From contig OV121081.1 of the NCBI GenBank assembly GCA_921293015.1, positions 47,455,877-47,519,876 on the forward strand: 64,000 nucleotides of DNA, in the 5' to 3' direction. Each line of letters begins with the position of its first letter. Position 1 is the stretch's first letter. Positions 25,301 to 37,606 of the stretch are shown here, in pieces. The position numbers were made by a program, and so were the translations under genes. The notes under the pieces were generated by a model. That model worked only from the letters and a program-made list of their open reading frames with translations. It had not been told where the DNA came from and ran no database searches. This DNA is from Phorcus lineatus. Its lineage: Eukaryota > Mollusca > Gastropoda > Trochida > Trochidae.

Positions 25301-28300
25301 GTAGACTGAAACATCTCCATTCTTCTTGATATAAGGACTGATTGATTATAGAGCTATCCTGTTCTTGATGTAGACTGAAACATCTCTATTCTTCTTGATA
25401 CAAGGACTGATCGATTACAGAGCTATCCTGTTCTTGATGTAGACTGAAACATCTCTATTCTTCTTGATACAAGGACTGATCGATAATAGAGTTATCATTT
25501 CCTTGATGTAGACTGAAACATCTCCATTGTTTATCGATCAGTCTCCATTCTTCTTTGATATCAGAATTTAGAAATGAATATGATAAACCAGTTATCGATG
25601 TGAGCTTAACACCTCTATCGTTCTTGATAGCAGAACTAATTCATCATTAATACAGGAAGCCTGTCATTGATGTTGGCTAAAACTTATCTGTTGTTCGTGA
25701 AAACAGAAGTAATACGATGCAAGGTATACAGAAGGCCTGCCATCGACGTGAGCTAAAACCTAACTATCGTTCTTGAAAACAGAATTAATACGATAAAATG
25801 TAAACAGGAAAGCCTGTCATCGATGTGAACTAAATCCTAACTATCGTACTTGATGACATAAGTAATACGATGAAATGTACACAGAAAGCCTGTGATCTAA
25901 AACCTAACTGTCGTATTTGATGACATAAGTAATACGATGAAATGTATACAGAAAGCCTGTGATCTAAAACCTAACTGTCGTATTTGATGACAGAAGTGAT
26001 ACGATGAAATGTACACAGAAAGCCTGTGATCTAAAACCTAACTGTCGTATTTGATGACATAAGTAATACGGTGAAATGTACACAGAAAGCCTGTGATCTA
26101 AAACCTAACTGTCGTATTTGATGACATAAGTAATACGATGAAATGTATACCGGAAGCCAAAGTTAAAGTCAAAAGATGTTTATTGTACGAAAGGCATCTG
26201 GCTCATATACATAAGAGTTACAGCATAGTAAAATGGTAGTATACAATATAACATAACAACATTCGTCCTGTTGTCAAAGATATTTAAGGGTTAATAAAAA
26301 TTTTTTAATGAGAAGGTCAGCCTGTCATCAATGTGAGCTAAAACCTAACTGACGTTCTTCAAAACTAAAGTAATACGATGAAATGTATACAGGAAGCCTG
26401 TCATCGATGTGAGCTAAAACCTAACTGTCGTTCTTGATAACAGAAATAAAACATTTATACAGGTAGCTTTTTCTTGATGGAGACTGCAATATGAGACTAA
26501 ACAATAAAAAAGGTATATATGTCATCAATGTGGGCTACAACTAGTCTGTCATGAGATTAATATACATATCTACACTTGATACTACGCGTTTTATCCATCC
26601 TTATACTGAATTATTGTTTGATAAACCAGCCCGTTCTATTGGTCGAAGATACGGCTGTCAGTGACGATATTGATTCTAAATTAGCCAGGAACAACATTTA
26701 TCAAGATAAAGACCTAAACAACTTAAGTATGTTTATTGAGGTGAGGTGAGGTGAGTTGGTGTTTAACGCCGCTTTCAAGTTTTTTTCACTTATATCGCGG
26801 CTGCTAGTATTATTAGAGGGAGAGAGCCCGCAACACCATTGTGGCTATGCATTGCGGTGAGACCTGCGAGCATCGGCTGGAACTAGCGAACCATGGGTTG
26901 TACTGCGCTGATTTTCAGTCAGTAGTCACTATCTTGTGGAAACTCCATTATATTTAGGAAATATGATTTCTTTGATTTAATTCACCATGGATTAATATTC
27001 GATCGGACTCGAGTTACACTGTCTTCAAATGGTCTCAGGTTGGTATTCTTCCCAGAAGCCTCTCTACCTGTTACGTAAACGGAAACACAGATCAGCCTAT
27101 CCTAGATGGGTGTGGTCATAAAAACTCTACCTTACCAACATTAACCTAGTGTTATTCAGCCCTACTGAAAATGTTATCATAATCTTCATAATGTACTCAG
27201 AAACACAATAGAGATTATTGCAATCGTTGGTTGTTCACACAAATATATCTATAACGCTGATTGCATTAATTGTTATGTTGAACATCCATTACTCGAGGCA
27301 TGACGTTGATAAATAACAAAGAATATCAGCCATTACAACAATTAGAACCGCCGGTTTTATTGCAAATGATGCATTGAATTGTGTATGCAAAAGAAACGTC
27401 ATGAATCTTTTCATGTTAAGGCTATATTGTCTTTATTCAAAAATATATTCGTTTGGCAATGATAGACTCAGATATGGTTTGAGTGCAAAGACGCAAATTT
27501 ATGATTCACTTAAAATCATCACGAAAAAAACTTTGGTTATACGTTTAATCTATAAAAATAGTAAAAATATATTTACACAGGCATGCCTTACATGAAGCCT
27601 ATTCAAAATGGATATGACTTTTTAAGCACCTGAGCGCAGTATAGAAATATTCATATGAAGTGTGTATGCAGTTAGGCCTTTTTTTAAACGTGTTTCAGTA
27701 ACCTTAATTTTCCACGACCCTTGAGACAATTTTACAAAACATCCCATCAGTTAATACAACTTACTTTTTTTGTAAAAATGCATACCAATTTCAAATCCCA
27801 TGTAATTTCAGGTATTGTTTAAGACATGTTGTTAATTTTGAAATCATAGAAATTATAAAGTTATAAGAATTATGTATGTTTACCTCACCACAATGTTTTA
27901 TGATATTATGGTTTGTGATACACCAGGAAAATGCATGAATAGATGCATGATGATATATCGATCACGACTTATCCTAGAATTGAAGACAATTCTTGCAAAT
28001 TTCAATTTAAATACGCGTAGAGTAAATGTGAGATACTTCCCAATGCACGGATGACTACCCAGATAACGCCAAATCAAGACGTTAATTAGCTTCGACACCT
28101 TTATTCAGATATTCATTCTAGCTACATATGTGATAGATGGACCAATTTGATTTGTGTAATCATATGATACCATCATGTTGCTGTATCATGTGATTTCAAA
28201 AGGAGGAAATTGGAATACTTTTGTCAAATTGCAATCGACATCATCTGTGATAACATACTCCTATAGAAGACTTTTCAATTTGTAAACATAGTATACATTG

Positions 28301-30711
28301 CATGTTGTAGATGTTGATCATTGCGGAAATAATCAACGTCAAAATTACCTTTCCGCGAAAATCCTTCACAACCCTGATATCACTCATGACATTTGCCTCG
28401 CATATCTATCATAGTGCTATCTACTATGTACAATGTCACTTTTCAGCCAGTGCAATGTCGTTGTGTAGGAGTATTAACCAAATATCTAGAATTCAATCTT
28501 CCTACATGTTTCATCCGGGCACTGATGGTATTGCATTTAAGTCATTTAATTGGTTGGTTATATATAGGGATATGCATTTGCCGTGATAGTTATCAAGGTA
28601 TTGTAAGAACTTCGCAGATACAAATACACTTATTCAGTAGAAAAATCATCCAAACAATTTTTGTGACCACATTGTTTTGCAAAATCTAGAAACTTATTTA
28701 TTTAATAGATAATTGGAGCTCGTGTTCAGAATATATTTTTCTATGTTGAGCTGAGATGGAGAAGTAGGTCGTGAATACATTATTGCATATACTGCATTAT
28801 TGGTGTATCACCGTTATTAATCAATTTGTCATCAGGTGAGGTAATACTGTTATCTTTATAACATGGAGTTTTTGTCATAAAATATCTCGATAAACTCTGA
28901 TGTACAAATGTACTTCACTTTATCAAGTATTCCCTAGAAAAGTTTTTGAATATCGATAGCATCTGTAAATTTCGACTGCTATCATATAATGTTAAATCAT
29001 CATACTAAACGATAAGTGTGCTGACGAATACAAAGTATTCTAAAGCTCTAAAGCGAAAAAAGAAATTTGGTAAAAATCACTAGGGGTGTTTCACGTTTCC
29101 GCCCTAAATGACCACAGTTTTCCACAACTAATAATTATCATGAATTTATTTCATTAACCTACTAAACATATAGGAGATTGTTTTTGACTCAATAATATAT
29201 CGCTATTCATAATATCTACATAATTTGTCACAGTGATAACAGAACTAAAAAAAATTACAATTACGAGAATTACGAGAGACACTGAGAGGGGAGTAATTTT
29301 CATTTCCCGGTTTTCAATTACTATTTCGTCTTAACTCGGAGGTAACAAATACGCCATTATAAAAAAATAAGGCAGTTTAAATCATGTGTGTTAAATGCAA
29401 CTACGACATAATTGAATTACATTCCTTGACCAATAGCCAACTAAGGTAATTAACACATTTTGAGATATTATCTGTCCATGATTATAAGATATTTCTTTTA
29501 AGAAATCTCCGTTTTGGAATGTCTAACACTCGTGGATTGAGGAGACTAAAAAGGTTAAAGAGCCACTCCGTGATTTTCATAACATATTATTTACCTTTGA
29601 TACGAACCTGAATGTCATATGTGATATAAAATCAAAAGATCTAAACTTTTCGTGTCCAAAAGACTTATATATATGACAAATAATGGTTTTCCATGAAAAT
29701 CTAAAAACAGCCTTGTAAATGCACAGAGGTGTAGATATCACGTCCAATATACGTGGATACTAGTTATATAACCTAACAAACACTATCAACTCCTAACTGC
29801 CCTCCTGGCTGTTTTAGATAAGACTCCAAAATTACGTTTGACTATTTGACGCATGCCACTGTCCGGTTTTCGATCATAATTGCGACGTTCTACCTTCATA
29901 TTGTCACTGTAAAAAAACTAATCAGCTTTAAAATGTGTCTTTTAGGTAACAGTCGATACCTCGCGATCAAATGGCACCATTGATTAAGTTTGGCATATAT
30001 GACTCTAATAACTCACTGAGTGGCTCTTTAATTGGTCCATTCTAAATGTTCTACATAACTGATGTCTACACATTTGAGTTAAATAAGCTACATTGTGCCG
30101 ACAACATCTCCACTCGATATCAGTATCCTATGAATTCTAACGTAAATACAAAACAAGACTTTCAAAACATATTTCGAGAAAGCGATTTCAGTATTCATTG
30201 TGCGTTAGAAAAGATATACAATACAATAACCTGATGAACGAGGTTGTGTATGCCTCTCCAAAGACATATTCTTATGAATGAAATTCAAGATATTCTTTAG
30301 CAGATTTTTGACTGTTGAAAGTTACTGTTCGTTTGTCCTTTATCATATTTTATAAGCACATGGTAAATGATATGATAGACAGACTTGAAGGACATAAGGA
30401 TTTTCTACATATACTTACGTCTCACAACATGTAGACGATTCTTTGGTTCCACAAGCACTTCCTGTCTTAGATTCCTGCCAGAGACCCGTGGATCCACATG
30501 CTACCGTCAATGGTTCTATTCCTTTAACAGCTGTCAGTTTGTATAGAGGCAACGATTTCTTCGCTATCCCGCTCTGTAATTCTGAAATTTCCTTCTCTGA
30601 CCAAAACAAGCCAGGATACTTTAGTTGAATGTCCTTCTTTGCTCTGTTTGAATTCAAATCCAAGCTTGACGACAATCCTAACGAACTAATGAAAAGTGCA
30701 AAAGTGAACAT
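22186..30711 (-). CDS. Secreted cystine-knot protein, Spatzle/neurotrophin-like (three exons)
   Basis: Join of 30711-30419, 23597-23487 and 22312-22186 on the minus strand: 531 nt, 176 residues plus TGA. Both junctions have consistent phase 2 and GT-AG sites (donors gtaagt and gtgaga; acceptors ttttcaag and tttcacag). Residues 1-16 (MFTFALFISSLGLSSS) look like a signal peptide. Cysteines are at 72, 87, 95, 96, 133, 140, 146, 171 and 173, with one N-glycosylation site at Asn117. The segment from Cys96 to the end follows the Spatzle/neurotrophin pattern: C, a P about nine residues later, V.V..C, PC, C.Q, then PSHCVC four residues from the stop. Spatzle proteins are Toll-receptor ligands. The usual double Cys near the end is His-Cys here. 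Other cystine-knot or IL-17-like families remain possible. Gene structure is firm; the family is tentative. Confidence 0.75.
22828..23218. mobile_element. Foldback inverted-repeat element F in cystine-knot intron 2
   Basis: Imperfect inverted arms of about 90 bp, at 22828-22915 and 23125-23218. Both contain the sequence read as catcctgctgcatcagcg on the left and cgctgatgaagcaggatg on the right. A spacer of about 210 bp carries a second, smaller inverted repeat (gtagcttgaagctac). A fragment of one arm also occurs at 33172-33212, so this is a mobile or recently mobile sequence. Confidence 0.7.
23487..23597 (-). CDS. Cystine-knot gene, exon 2
   Basis: 111 nt between acceptor ttctcttttcaag and donor gtgagacatc; open in the required phase. 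Encodes TMELLQPTTVTG through HVGTCS, with Asn117-Val-Ser for N-glycosylation. The acceptor region is echoed many times in the minisatellite on its intron side. Confidence 0.8.
23600..26510. repeat. Minisatellite complex in cystine-knot intron 1
   Basis: A core of about 24 units of 69 bp (gtagactgaaacatctctat as unit start) spans about 23874-25545. It is followed by units of about 80 bp, then about 67-bp units near 25850-26160 (cctaactgtcgtatttgatg), and further decayed units to about 26510. Degenerate copies fill the gap back to exon 2 at 23597. Read on the minus strand, the units align with the exon 2 splice acceptor and exon start; see findings. An unrelated piece of about 130 bp interrupts it at 26160-26300. 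Confidence 0.9.
26736..26935 (-). mobile_element. SINE family II, 5'-truncated copy
   Basis: Begins on the plus strand with (ggtgag)n, the SINE tail, then gttggtgtttaacgccgctt and tatcgcggctgc. It is homologous to 57673-57936 but is truncated before the tRNA-like head. Confidence 0.75.
26936..29554. other. Intron DNA of the cystine-knot gene, no feature seen
   Basis: Part of the 6.8-kb first intron. Several open frames of 60-98 codons occur on both strands (for example near 28311-28689), but none has a recognisable domain, a good start context or flanking splice signals. I regard them as chance. Confidence 0.5.
29559..30027 (+). mobile_element. Inverted-repeat element A (MITE), copy 3, complete
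   Basis: About 469 bp, bounded by AGAGCCACTCCGTGA at the left and its imperfect complement (ACTGAGTGGCTCT) at the right, with TTAA on both sides. Opposite orientation to the copies in the tandem duplication. It sits in the long first intron of the minus-strand cystine-knot gene. Confidence 0.85.
30419..30711 (-). CDS. Cystine-knot gene, exon 1
   Basis: ATG at 30711; encodes the signal peptide, a propeptide-like stretch with dibasic Lys-Lys pairs at 25-26 and 51-52, and the first four cysteines (CGSTGLW, ACGTKESSTCCET). Donor gtaagtatat follows at 30418. The frame continues in phase 2. Confidence 0.8.
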
Positions 30712-33370
30712 AATTAAATTTATTTGCCGAGCGAAATATTTTTCTTGTGGTTAAAACATCAATGCATCAAAAGATGGTGTTAAGTTTACAAAGATTGACA
30801 TCTATGCATTTCTCTGTTCCTTTAGTGGTATTCGCTTAAATCATATACATATATGAAACACAGAATGAAGACTGATGATATGTAGAATGCAAATTTACTT
30901 TTTATATGCGAAGAAACAGGATCCCTGGTACGACAGAGCCCCAATGGAATACATTAATGTCATAAAACCATTTTATATGGTAAATGTCATAAACATTCAG
31001 TGATCCATGTTATTGTTATGTTTTTAACCTATATGCATTGAAGATTATAATGCAGTCATTACATAAATCCTAATCAAACAGTCTTTATTAGGAAATGTAA
31101 AAGTTTTTTTCGGAAAACCAAAACTTATAGACTATACTGTTGTGGTTGTTGGATGATACAGCTGTACCCAATTAGTGCTTTGCACCTGTTCACAGGTGAT
31201 TCAGTGCTTAAAACATTGGAGAGAAATAAAATCGTGAGGATTATTTCCTCCCCGAATACCTTATCCGAAGGACGAGGGTCCATGGTAACACAGTACACAA
31301 ACAGCCCTCTCCTTTTTTAAATAACAATTTTATTTTATAGTATTAACACACGAATATGACGCTGTATAGTGGAGGAATATATATCTTGGAAAAAAACAAA
31401 TAGTCTTCTCGAAAAAGTTTCAGTTCTACGTTTGTATGTAAGTGATTTAACCGTACGATACTTAATAATATACATTTTGGCTTTCATTTTTTAAAATTGC
31501 TGCCCCTTTAATGATATGAAGAGAACTATCTAATTGCAATTTGGCCTGCTGGGGAAATTTGTATATAAAGAATGTCCTTAAAACATTTCATTCAATCTCA
31601 ATTTCAATCACAATTCAGTAACCGAATTTTTAATGCTTTTATTTCAAACTCTTCACAACAAAATAAGTTAGAGACCACATTAGATCTTGAAAAAATCTAT
31701 AGTTTATATAGTGATCAATGGTATGATTAAAGGGGAGCGTAGAATGGGTTTTATTAAAAATTTTCTTTCTTTACATTCACCTCTATAAATAATATTTTAA
31801 CCAAACCTATTTTCATCAGAGAGTCAAATATGATTACTCAACGATTTTATACATAGTCGCAGAAGACATTATTAAGTATCAAGCTAAAATTGCTGGCAGC
31901 ATTTTTATTGTGAAGTCTGCGTAGCTTTACCGAAATCTGTACCTCCGTTGAAAGATTCATGTGAGTGTTAAGAATAGATTGCCTTGCTCTTGGTAAAATT
32001 CTTGTGGGATTCTCATATTTCACTTAGAAGATGTGCCTTTAAGACGGATTATTGGGTTGATCCTTTTCTGGAGTATGAAATTTGAAAAGCCTGAAAAATA
32101 TACTGGCTTTAACGTTTCTACTACTCACACTATCTTCGAAGATAAAGTTCCCCGAATGAACTAACATAACAACGTTACCAACTGCTTAAGAAGGCAATAA
32201 CTTTCTTTATAGTTCTAGTGTTCAAAATAACAATAGGTTGTCGTCAAGCTCTTTAAATGTGTAACTCGTTCGATCAAGGAAGAGGAAGTATATTGTTTTG
32301 GGAATGAGATGGTAATAACGTACTTGGAAAATATCTACTTTATATGCGCATATCATTTAACGTTTCATGATGCAACGGTGAGCGGATATTTCATTTATAT
32401 CACCAAAGCGGCATATCGTGCTTAGGTTAAAACAATCTCATTAAATTGAAATCTAAATGCTCCACTTCATTATAATCTGCGTAACGTAGTGCAGCAATGT
32501 TAGATTTTATTTTAATGAGACTGAGGATAAAAGAGAGGAAATTTCAACAATGATCTTATAACTAATAACTTCAGTAATTACAATTCTACCAATAAACTTA
32601 TAGGTGTTGTAGCACGTTTTTTGCAGATTTATTTCTTCACACTAACCTCAATAAAAGTAAGCTTATGCCAAATTTATTATCATTCAAAACATCACGTTAC
32701 TCACCAGCCGTAGTAATTGAGGAAATAATCAAGGATCTACCAAACCAATTAATTGGCGGTCATTTTTGTGTGAAAACGTTTTACTGATTAGAGATAGGGA
32801 TATGGTTTCTAATATGTTAACCGATCATGGTATTTTAGTTTCAAAATTGCTTCTCTTGATTAGAATAAAAAAAATTGGAAACATTTATTTTCGCTTTCGT
32901 GAGATTGCTTTCTTTATCTAAAGACCGAGCTACGTCCCCTTTGAAACTGCGGTGCAATGAACAGAGTTCACCAAGACCTAGCTATGCTATATTCCAACCG
33001 GATATAAATTGTTGTTTTAGTGTTTATTCTTTTATTACAATTACATTTACATATCTTGAGAAAACTAGGTTTCTCTTTATTAGGCTTGTGAATGTATCAC
33101 ATAAATATGATATATATTGCAATTTTACAGGGATGCTTAAAACTTACATATATGTTACATATCTAAGACATGATCAGCAGATTCATTTACGCTGATGAAG
33201 CAGGATGTGTTCTTATCAAAAGTATATATGAAGAATAACAAAACAAAGAGTTGGTTAATTTCATGGATTCGCATCTGAATTCTACTGTCTGATTTTATAT
33301 TTGCTTTTATTGACAGGCATAGACTTATTTTCGCACCAGACATTCAAACATTCTGATAAAATGTTTAGGT
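30712..33370. other. 5' flank of the cystine-knot gene, no other gene seen
   Basis: AT-rich DNA that should include the minus-strand promoter of the cystine-knot gene; no convincing TATA box or initiator stands out. A pair of short inverted CCCCTTTAAT motifs lies at about 31504 and 31730, and an element F fragment lies at 33172-33212. Confidence 0.4.
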
Positions 33371-33379
33371 CATTGCTTT

Positions 33380-34200
33380 CATTGACAGTTATTGAGTTAT
33401 TTCCGCGTCATATAAGGCATTCCAATGAAATATTTAGGTCATTTTCAGAGTCTGTTATCGGTAAAACATAGTCGGCATATGCCTCAATTCCAAAAGTGGA
33501 TGAAATGAGGTAATTGATGTAAAATGAAATAAAAGAGGAGATAGAAGAAAACCTTGCTTAGGTCCACATTTTCTAATAAAAAAACATAATTTCAGGACTA
33601 ATCTTATTTCAAATGTTGATAATTTCTAAGGTCAACTGACGATCCTTATGATGTTATTTCTAATTATAGAATACTTTTGTGGTGCCTGACTTTGTTTGTT
33701 GGGTCAAACCATAAAGATCATCTACAATACAACCTCACTGAACACTTTACATTATTTTGAAAGCGATCGTACATATGCCTTTCAATTCTCATGTCAGTAA
33801 ATTTATTCCACATTTTCTGGCGGATTATGCAATGAAAGGCTTTCCGAAAGTCTATAAAAGCGATGTAAGTCAATTTCTTCTTTGAATAATGCGTGTCATT
33901 TACGCGTCTCACAGAGTTAAACGGTGCTATATTTTCTGTGTACGGCGTTTACCAAAGCCGTTCTGATTTTCAATAGTACGATACTATTGTCGTCATGCCT
34001 TGTTAGTATGTTGTTTAACCACCTGCAGTAAATTTATAAGCAGCGGTAGTAAAGACTGCAGCATTGTAGGCGAGTGGGTCTCTTAGATCATCGGTAGAGA
34101 GTTTTCGTGTTTGGTAGATTAAAACTCTTGTCCAACATTCGGGGAAACAACGTTCTTTAGCAGAATGAGAATAGCATTTTGAGAAGTCATGTTGCAAAAG
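33380..34200 (-). pseudogene. Decayed LINE reverse transcriptase, minus strand
   Basis: Minus-strand fragments in the expected order include a block with FP..W and DDLRDPLAY (near 34090-34160), then YIAFIDFRKAFH (near 33830-33870), then a downstream EAYADY block near 33466-33482 where the catalytic YADD motif is expected. Stops and frameshifts separate the blocks. It differs from the LINE at 15390 and is probably another family. Confidence 0.7.
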
Positions 34201-34789
34201 TATTTTTCTATACCTCTAATTTACATCATCGTAAAAATATTATCTACAAATACGACTACTGTCATTGTAAATTTGAACATTTTAACTGTTTGATATAAGT
34301 TGTTGTACAGTCTGGTTATTCGATATCAAGACAGACCAACTGTCAACCAACCACATATTCTGTCACGTAAAAAACCTGAAGTATATCCTAGATAGTTCAG
34401 TAGACAACAATACACCTGCTAAGATATCGTCTCAAAACGACGCTCTAGTGGGTTTCGTGCAGTGATCGGCTTCGCTTCAAGCACAACCTGTTGGTAGTTC
34501 ATCGCGTTCATCACGCAACCTTCTGAGCTTTGGTTACAATTAGAGTGCGGACAGACCAACCTTATGCACAATTATGTTCGTCTTATTCTTTGTCATTGAC
34601 CTCTTACATAAACAGACTGTCAAATAATTACTATGACATAGCACACAAGAAACAAATGGCGCAGTATCACATTTTTATTTAATGCGTCATCACATACATA
34701 CGCAATTAAAAAATCATTAATTACACAATCATGTTACATATGAATATAATGTAAATGTATAGTGCAAGTCGTGACTTTGCACACGTTAA

Positions 34790-35406
34790 ACGCACTAGTG
34801 CACACCAATATTTCTTTAACACAACGAATGCACAGATACTGCATATCTCTCGATATTATTTAAGATCCTCACTCAAGTAATCTACCTCGTAAGTTATTTA
34901 ACGAATATTTACGTATTCAGGTAGTAAAGTTGATTTCTAAAGACCGGAAGTATTTAATGTTACGTTACAATAAATCCGCATGAACTACGATATCGGAAAT
35001 ATTAAGATTTTGCTTATAACCAAAAAAGCGGAAACGGCAGCCGCTTTGGTCAGTCTAATAGCACTGCTAATACTGTGTTATTAAATCGGTTTATTTACAA
35101 CATTGCTTTCATTAAACATATTTCATTATTTGTTTTCAGTTCAGAGTTTAGGTAAATTCAACAGCTGCACATAATAATTGTTCAGCCGCTTTCAACTGTC
35201 TGTAATTTATCCGTTTTGTGCTAACCTTAGATTTGTTTTATGTCCAAGCCGACAGCGGCTGTCTAAATTTTTTCATTGTTGATTGCAGGTCAATTGTAAA
35301 GAATTTTAAGTATTTCATTGCATCGATAGAAAGCTTAAGTGATTGCATAAGTCCTCTTAAACCTTAAAATAGCCAATTTAAACCGTAAAAGCGTGCACTA
35401 GTGCCT
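34790..35406 (-). mobile_element. Inverted-repeat element B (MITE), complete
   Basis: About 617 bp, flanked by TTAA on both sides, with terminal inverted repeats ACGCACTAGTGCACAC and GCGTGCACTAGTGCCT. The tips contain the palindrome GCACTAGTGC. No coding capacity for a transposase is seen. A truncated inverse copy is at 6736-7212, and a short fragment (atttacctaaactctgaacc) occurs near 42730. Confidence 0.75.
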
Positions 35407-35839
35407 TTAAATCTGCACAACCCAACTGTTAAAGTTAATTTGTATGATGACCAGTAGTGGATCCAGATATTTTGGAAGGTGGGATTTCGTTATAGATATT
35501 TCCGATTGGACATTAGATCCGACACTAATGACATCATACAAGTACCAACCTATATTGACTTTTCTTCTTGAGTAAAAGCTTGTACAGTTTCGGTTGTCCA
35601 ATTAGACATAACTTGTACAACATCGAACAACTTGTTAATACAACTCAATACCTATTTTAAAAATTTGTTCTATCCATTTCAAAATAATAAGTTTATTTTC
35701 GGGTCGAGTTCTTTGAAGATCAGTTTTCTGGTTGGTGGATGTGCGCTATGTTGGCACTAGACCAGCCTGTTTCTTTTAGGCTTCTCCCAGTTCTGCAGGA
35801 CACGGATCTGGGTGATGATATTCACTCAATGGAAGGTCT

Positions 35840-36080
35840 TCTGTGGTTACATCTCCCCCGCATGGCAAAAATACACCATTCTCTATCACTGGCTAAAAAA
35901 AACCTTGCCAAGAACCAGTCAAAATTCTTGTTGTGAGTGAAGCGCCCTCTTCGGCGAAAATTTACAACTCTCATATGATTCCTCATTTGACTATCGTGAT
36001 CCGTCGCAGTAGCCAGGATGACAAGCACAGAAGAGTAAGAGAAATGAGGCAAGGCCTATCTTCCTAAATCATTGGGGATG
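35840..36080. repeat. Dispersed repeat D, copy 2
   Basis: Homologous to 21590-21850 over about 240 bp, with many substitutions. The open frames that cross it on both strands are not conserved between copies. Confidence 0.6.
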
Positions 36081-36739
36081 GAGTAAGAATAGTTCATGCA
36101 TGGGAAGATGGTTCACGTCTAAACAACGACTATAGACTAACTAACAGGGGTAGTAACTCACGACTCGCGGACCCTGACCAACTAAGATCCTCAATGAAGG
36201 CAAAGTCACACGGAACTGACTGTAGGCGAAGTACACTTTAGGTAAAAATAGACCTACCGTTGAAATGCAATATCAATAATCCCTAAACTGTTACGTACAT
36301 ATCATAAAACGTAATCAAAAGTGTACAGTTTTTCATACAGTGACCTTTAACAACTGGTCAAATCCCTCCCGTCACAACATTTCTGTATGTATCATTAATC
36401 TCTTTTATATATTCACAGGCAGTTAGTAGTCTAAGGGTATTTAAAATTTAAACGCATTAGTAAAGCTGGATTAAATCTTTATTTTGTTAACACACAAAGC
36501 GTTGCGGAGCATAACGTAAACTACACGTCGTCGCTATTTTAAAAGTGAAAGCAAATGATTCGAGGATGTGAATTTTCATAATGTTAGAAATTAAAAACAG
36601 ATTTTTTTATCAAATCACACAGCTTGAAACACATTTCAAACTACCACTGAATTAAATTAAACCAAATGTCATCATGCCCTAGTAACCTAGCCACACCAAA
36701 CCATACCACCTCCTCCTGCTACAACCTCAAAAGACATAA

Positions 36740-36965
36740 TACCTTTTTTACTCGCTCGTTGAAGGTACCGCCGTTTAATACTGACGTCACATGACGTCAC
36801 AATATTAACGGCGCGGCAACAATGGCTATCCTGGCGATTTGCAAGCCTTTTCTTTGATATAATTCAGCTAGTAATAAATAAAATACTAAACTAGTCCCGT
36901 ATAATTACATTTGTGTGAAACTCGTGAATGGTATCGGTATCTACCTCGCATTCGCTCGTTAAATA
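36740..36965. repeat. Dispersed repeat C, partial or rearranged
   Basis: Contains ctcgctcgttgaaggtaccg, gacgtcacatgacgtcacaa and cattcgctcgttaaatacc, resembling reverse-complement pieces of repeat C. The block order is not a simple copy, so the assignment is tentative. Confidence 0.35.
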
Positions 36966-37086
36966 CCAAACAACACACTCGTATATGCTATTAAACGGGA
37001 CCTCGTTTAGTATTATCTATATCTCAAACACATACAGAGTCCTCATCCCCCATCACTGTAATTCACTAAACGCCCTCGCTCAACGC

Positions 37087-37606
37087 ATATTCAAAACATA
37101 TAATCACATTCGCAAGGTTTAAAGCCATATTCAAAACACGTTATCACATTCGCAAGGCTTAAAGCCATATTCAAAACACGTTATCACATTCGCAAGGTTT
37201 AAAGCCATATTCAATATAAGTAAACACATTCGCAAGGTTAAAAGGCATATTCAAAACACGTAATCACATTCGCAAGGTTTAAAGCCATATTCAATATAAG
37301 TAAACACATTCGCAAGGCTTAAAGCCATATTCAAAACACGTTATCACATTCGCAAGGTTTAAAGCCATATTCAATATAAGTAAACACATTCGCAAGGCTT
37401 AAAGCCATATTCAAAACACGTTATCACATTCGCAAGGTTTAAAGCCATATTCAATATAAGTAAACACATTCGCAAGGTTAAAAGGCATATTCAAAACACG
37501 TAATCACATTCGCAAGGTTTAAAGCCATATTCAATATAAGTAAACACATTCGCAAGGTTTAAAGCCATATTCAAAACACGTAATCACATTCGCAAGGTTT
37601 CAAACC
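37087..37606. repeat. 40-bp minisatellite with 80-bp higher-order period
   Basis: Thirteen units of 40 bp. Two alternating types, catattcaaaacacgttatc and catattcaatataagtaaac, each end acattcgcaaggtttaaagc. Strict A-B alternation over most of the array shows amplification of an 80-bp dimer. Confidence 0.9.

Noticed and set aside
23874..25545. CRISPR array
   Set aside because: Units are contiguous 69-bp tandem copies without variable spacers, in an animal intron.
28311..28689. Small plus-strand genes inside the cystine-knot intron
   Set aside because: Two overlapping frames of about 90-98 codons with no domain, no start context and no splice continuation.
31500..31740. Short MITE with CCCCTTTAAT ends
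   Set aside because: Only about 14 bases of imperfect inverted match and no second copy recognised.
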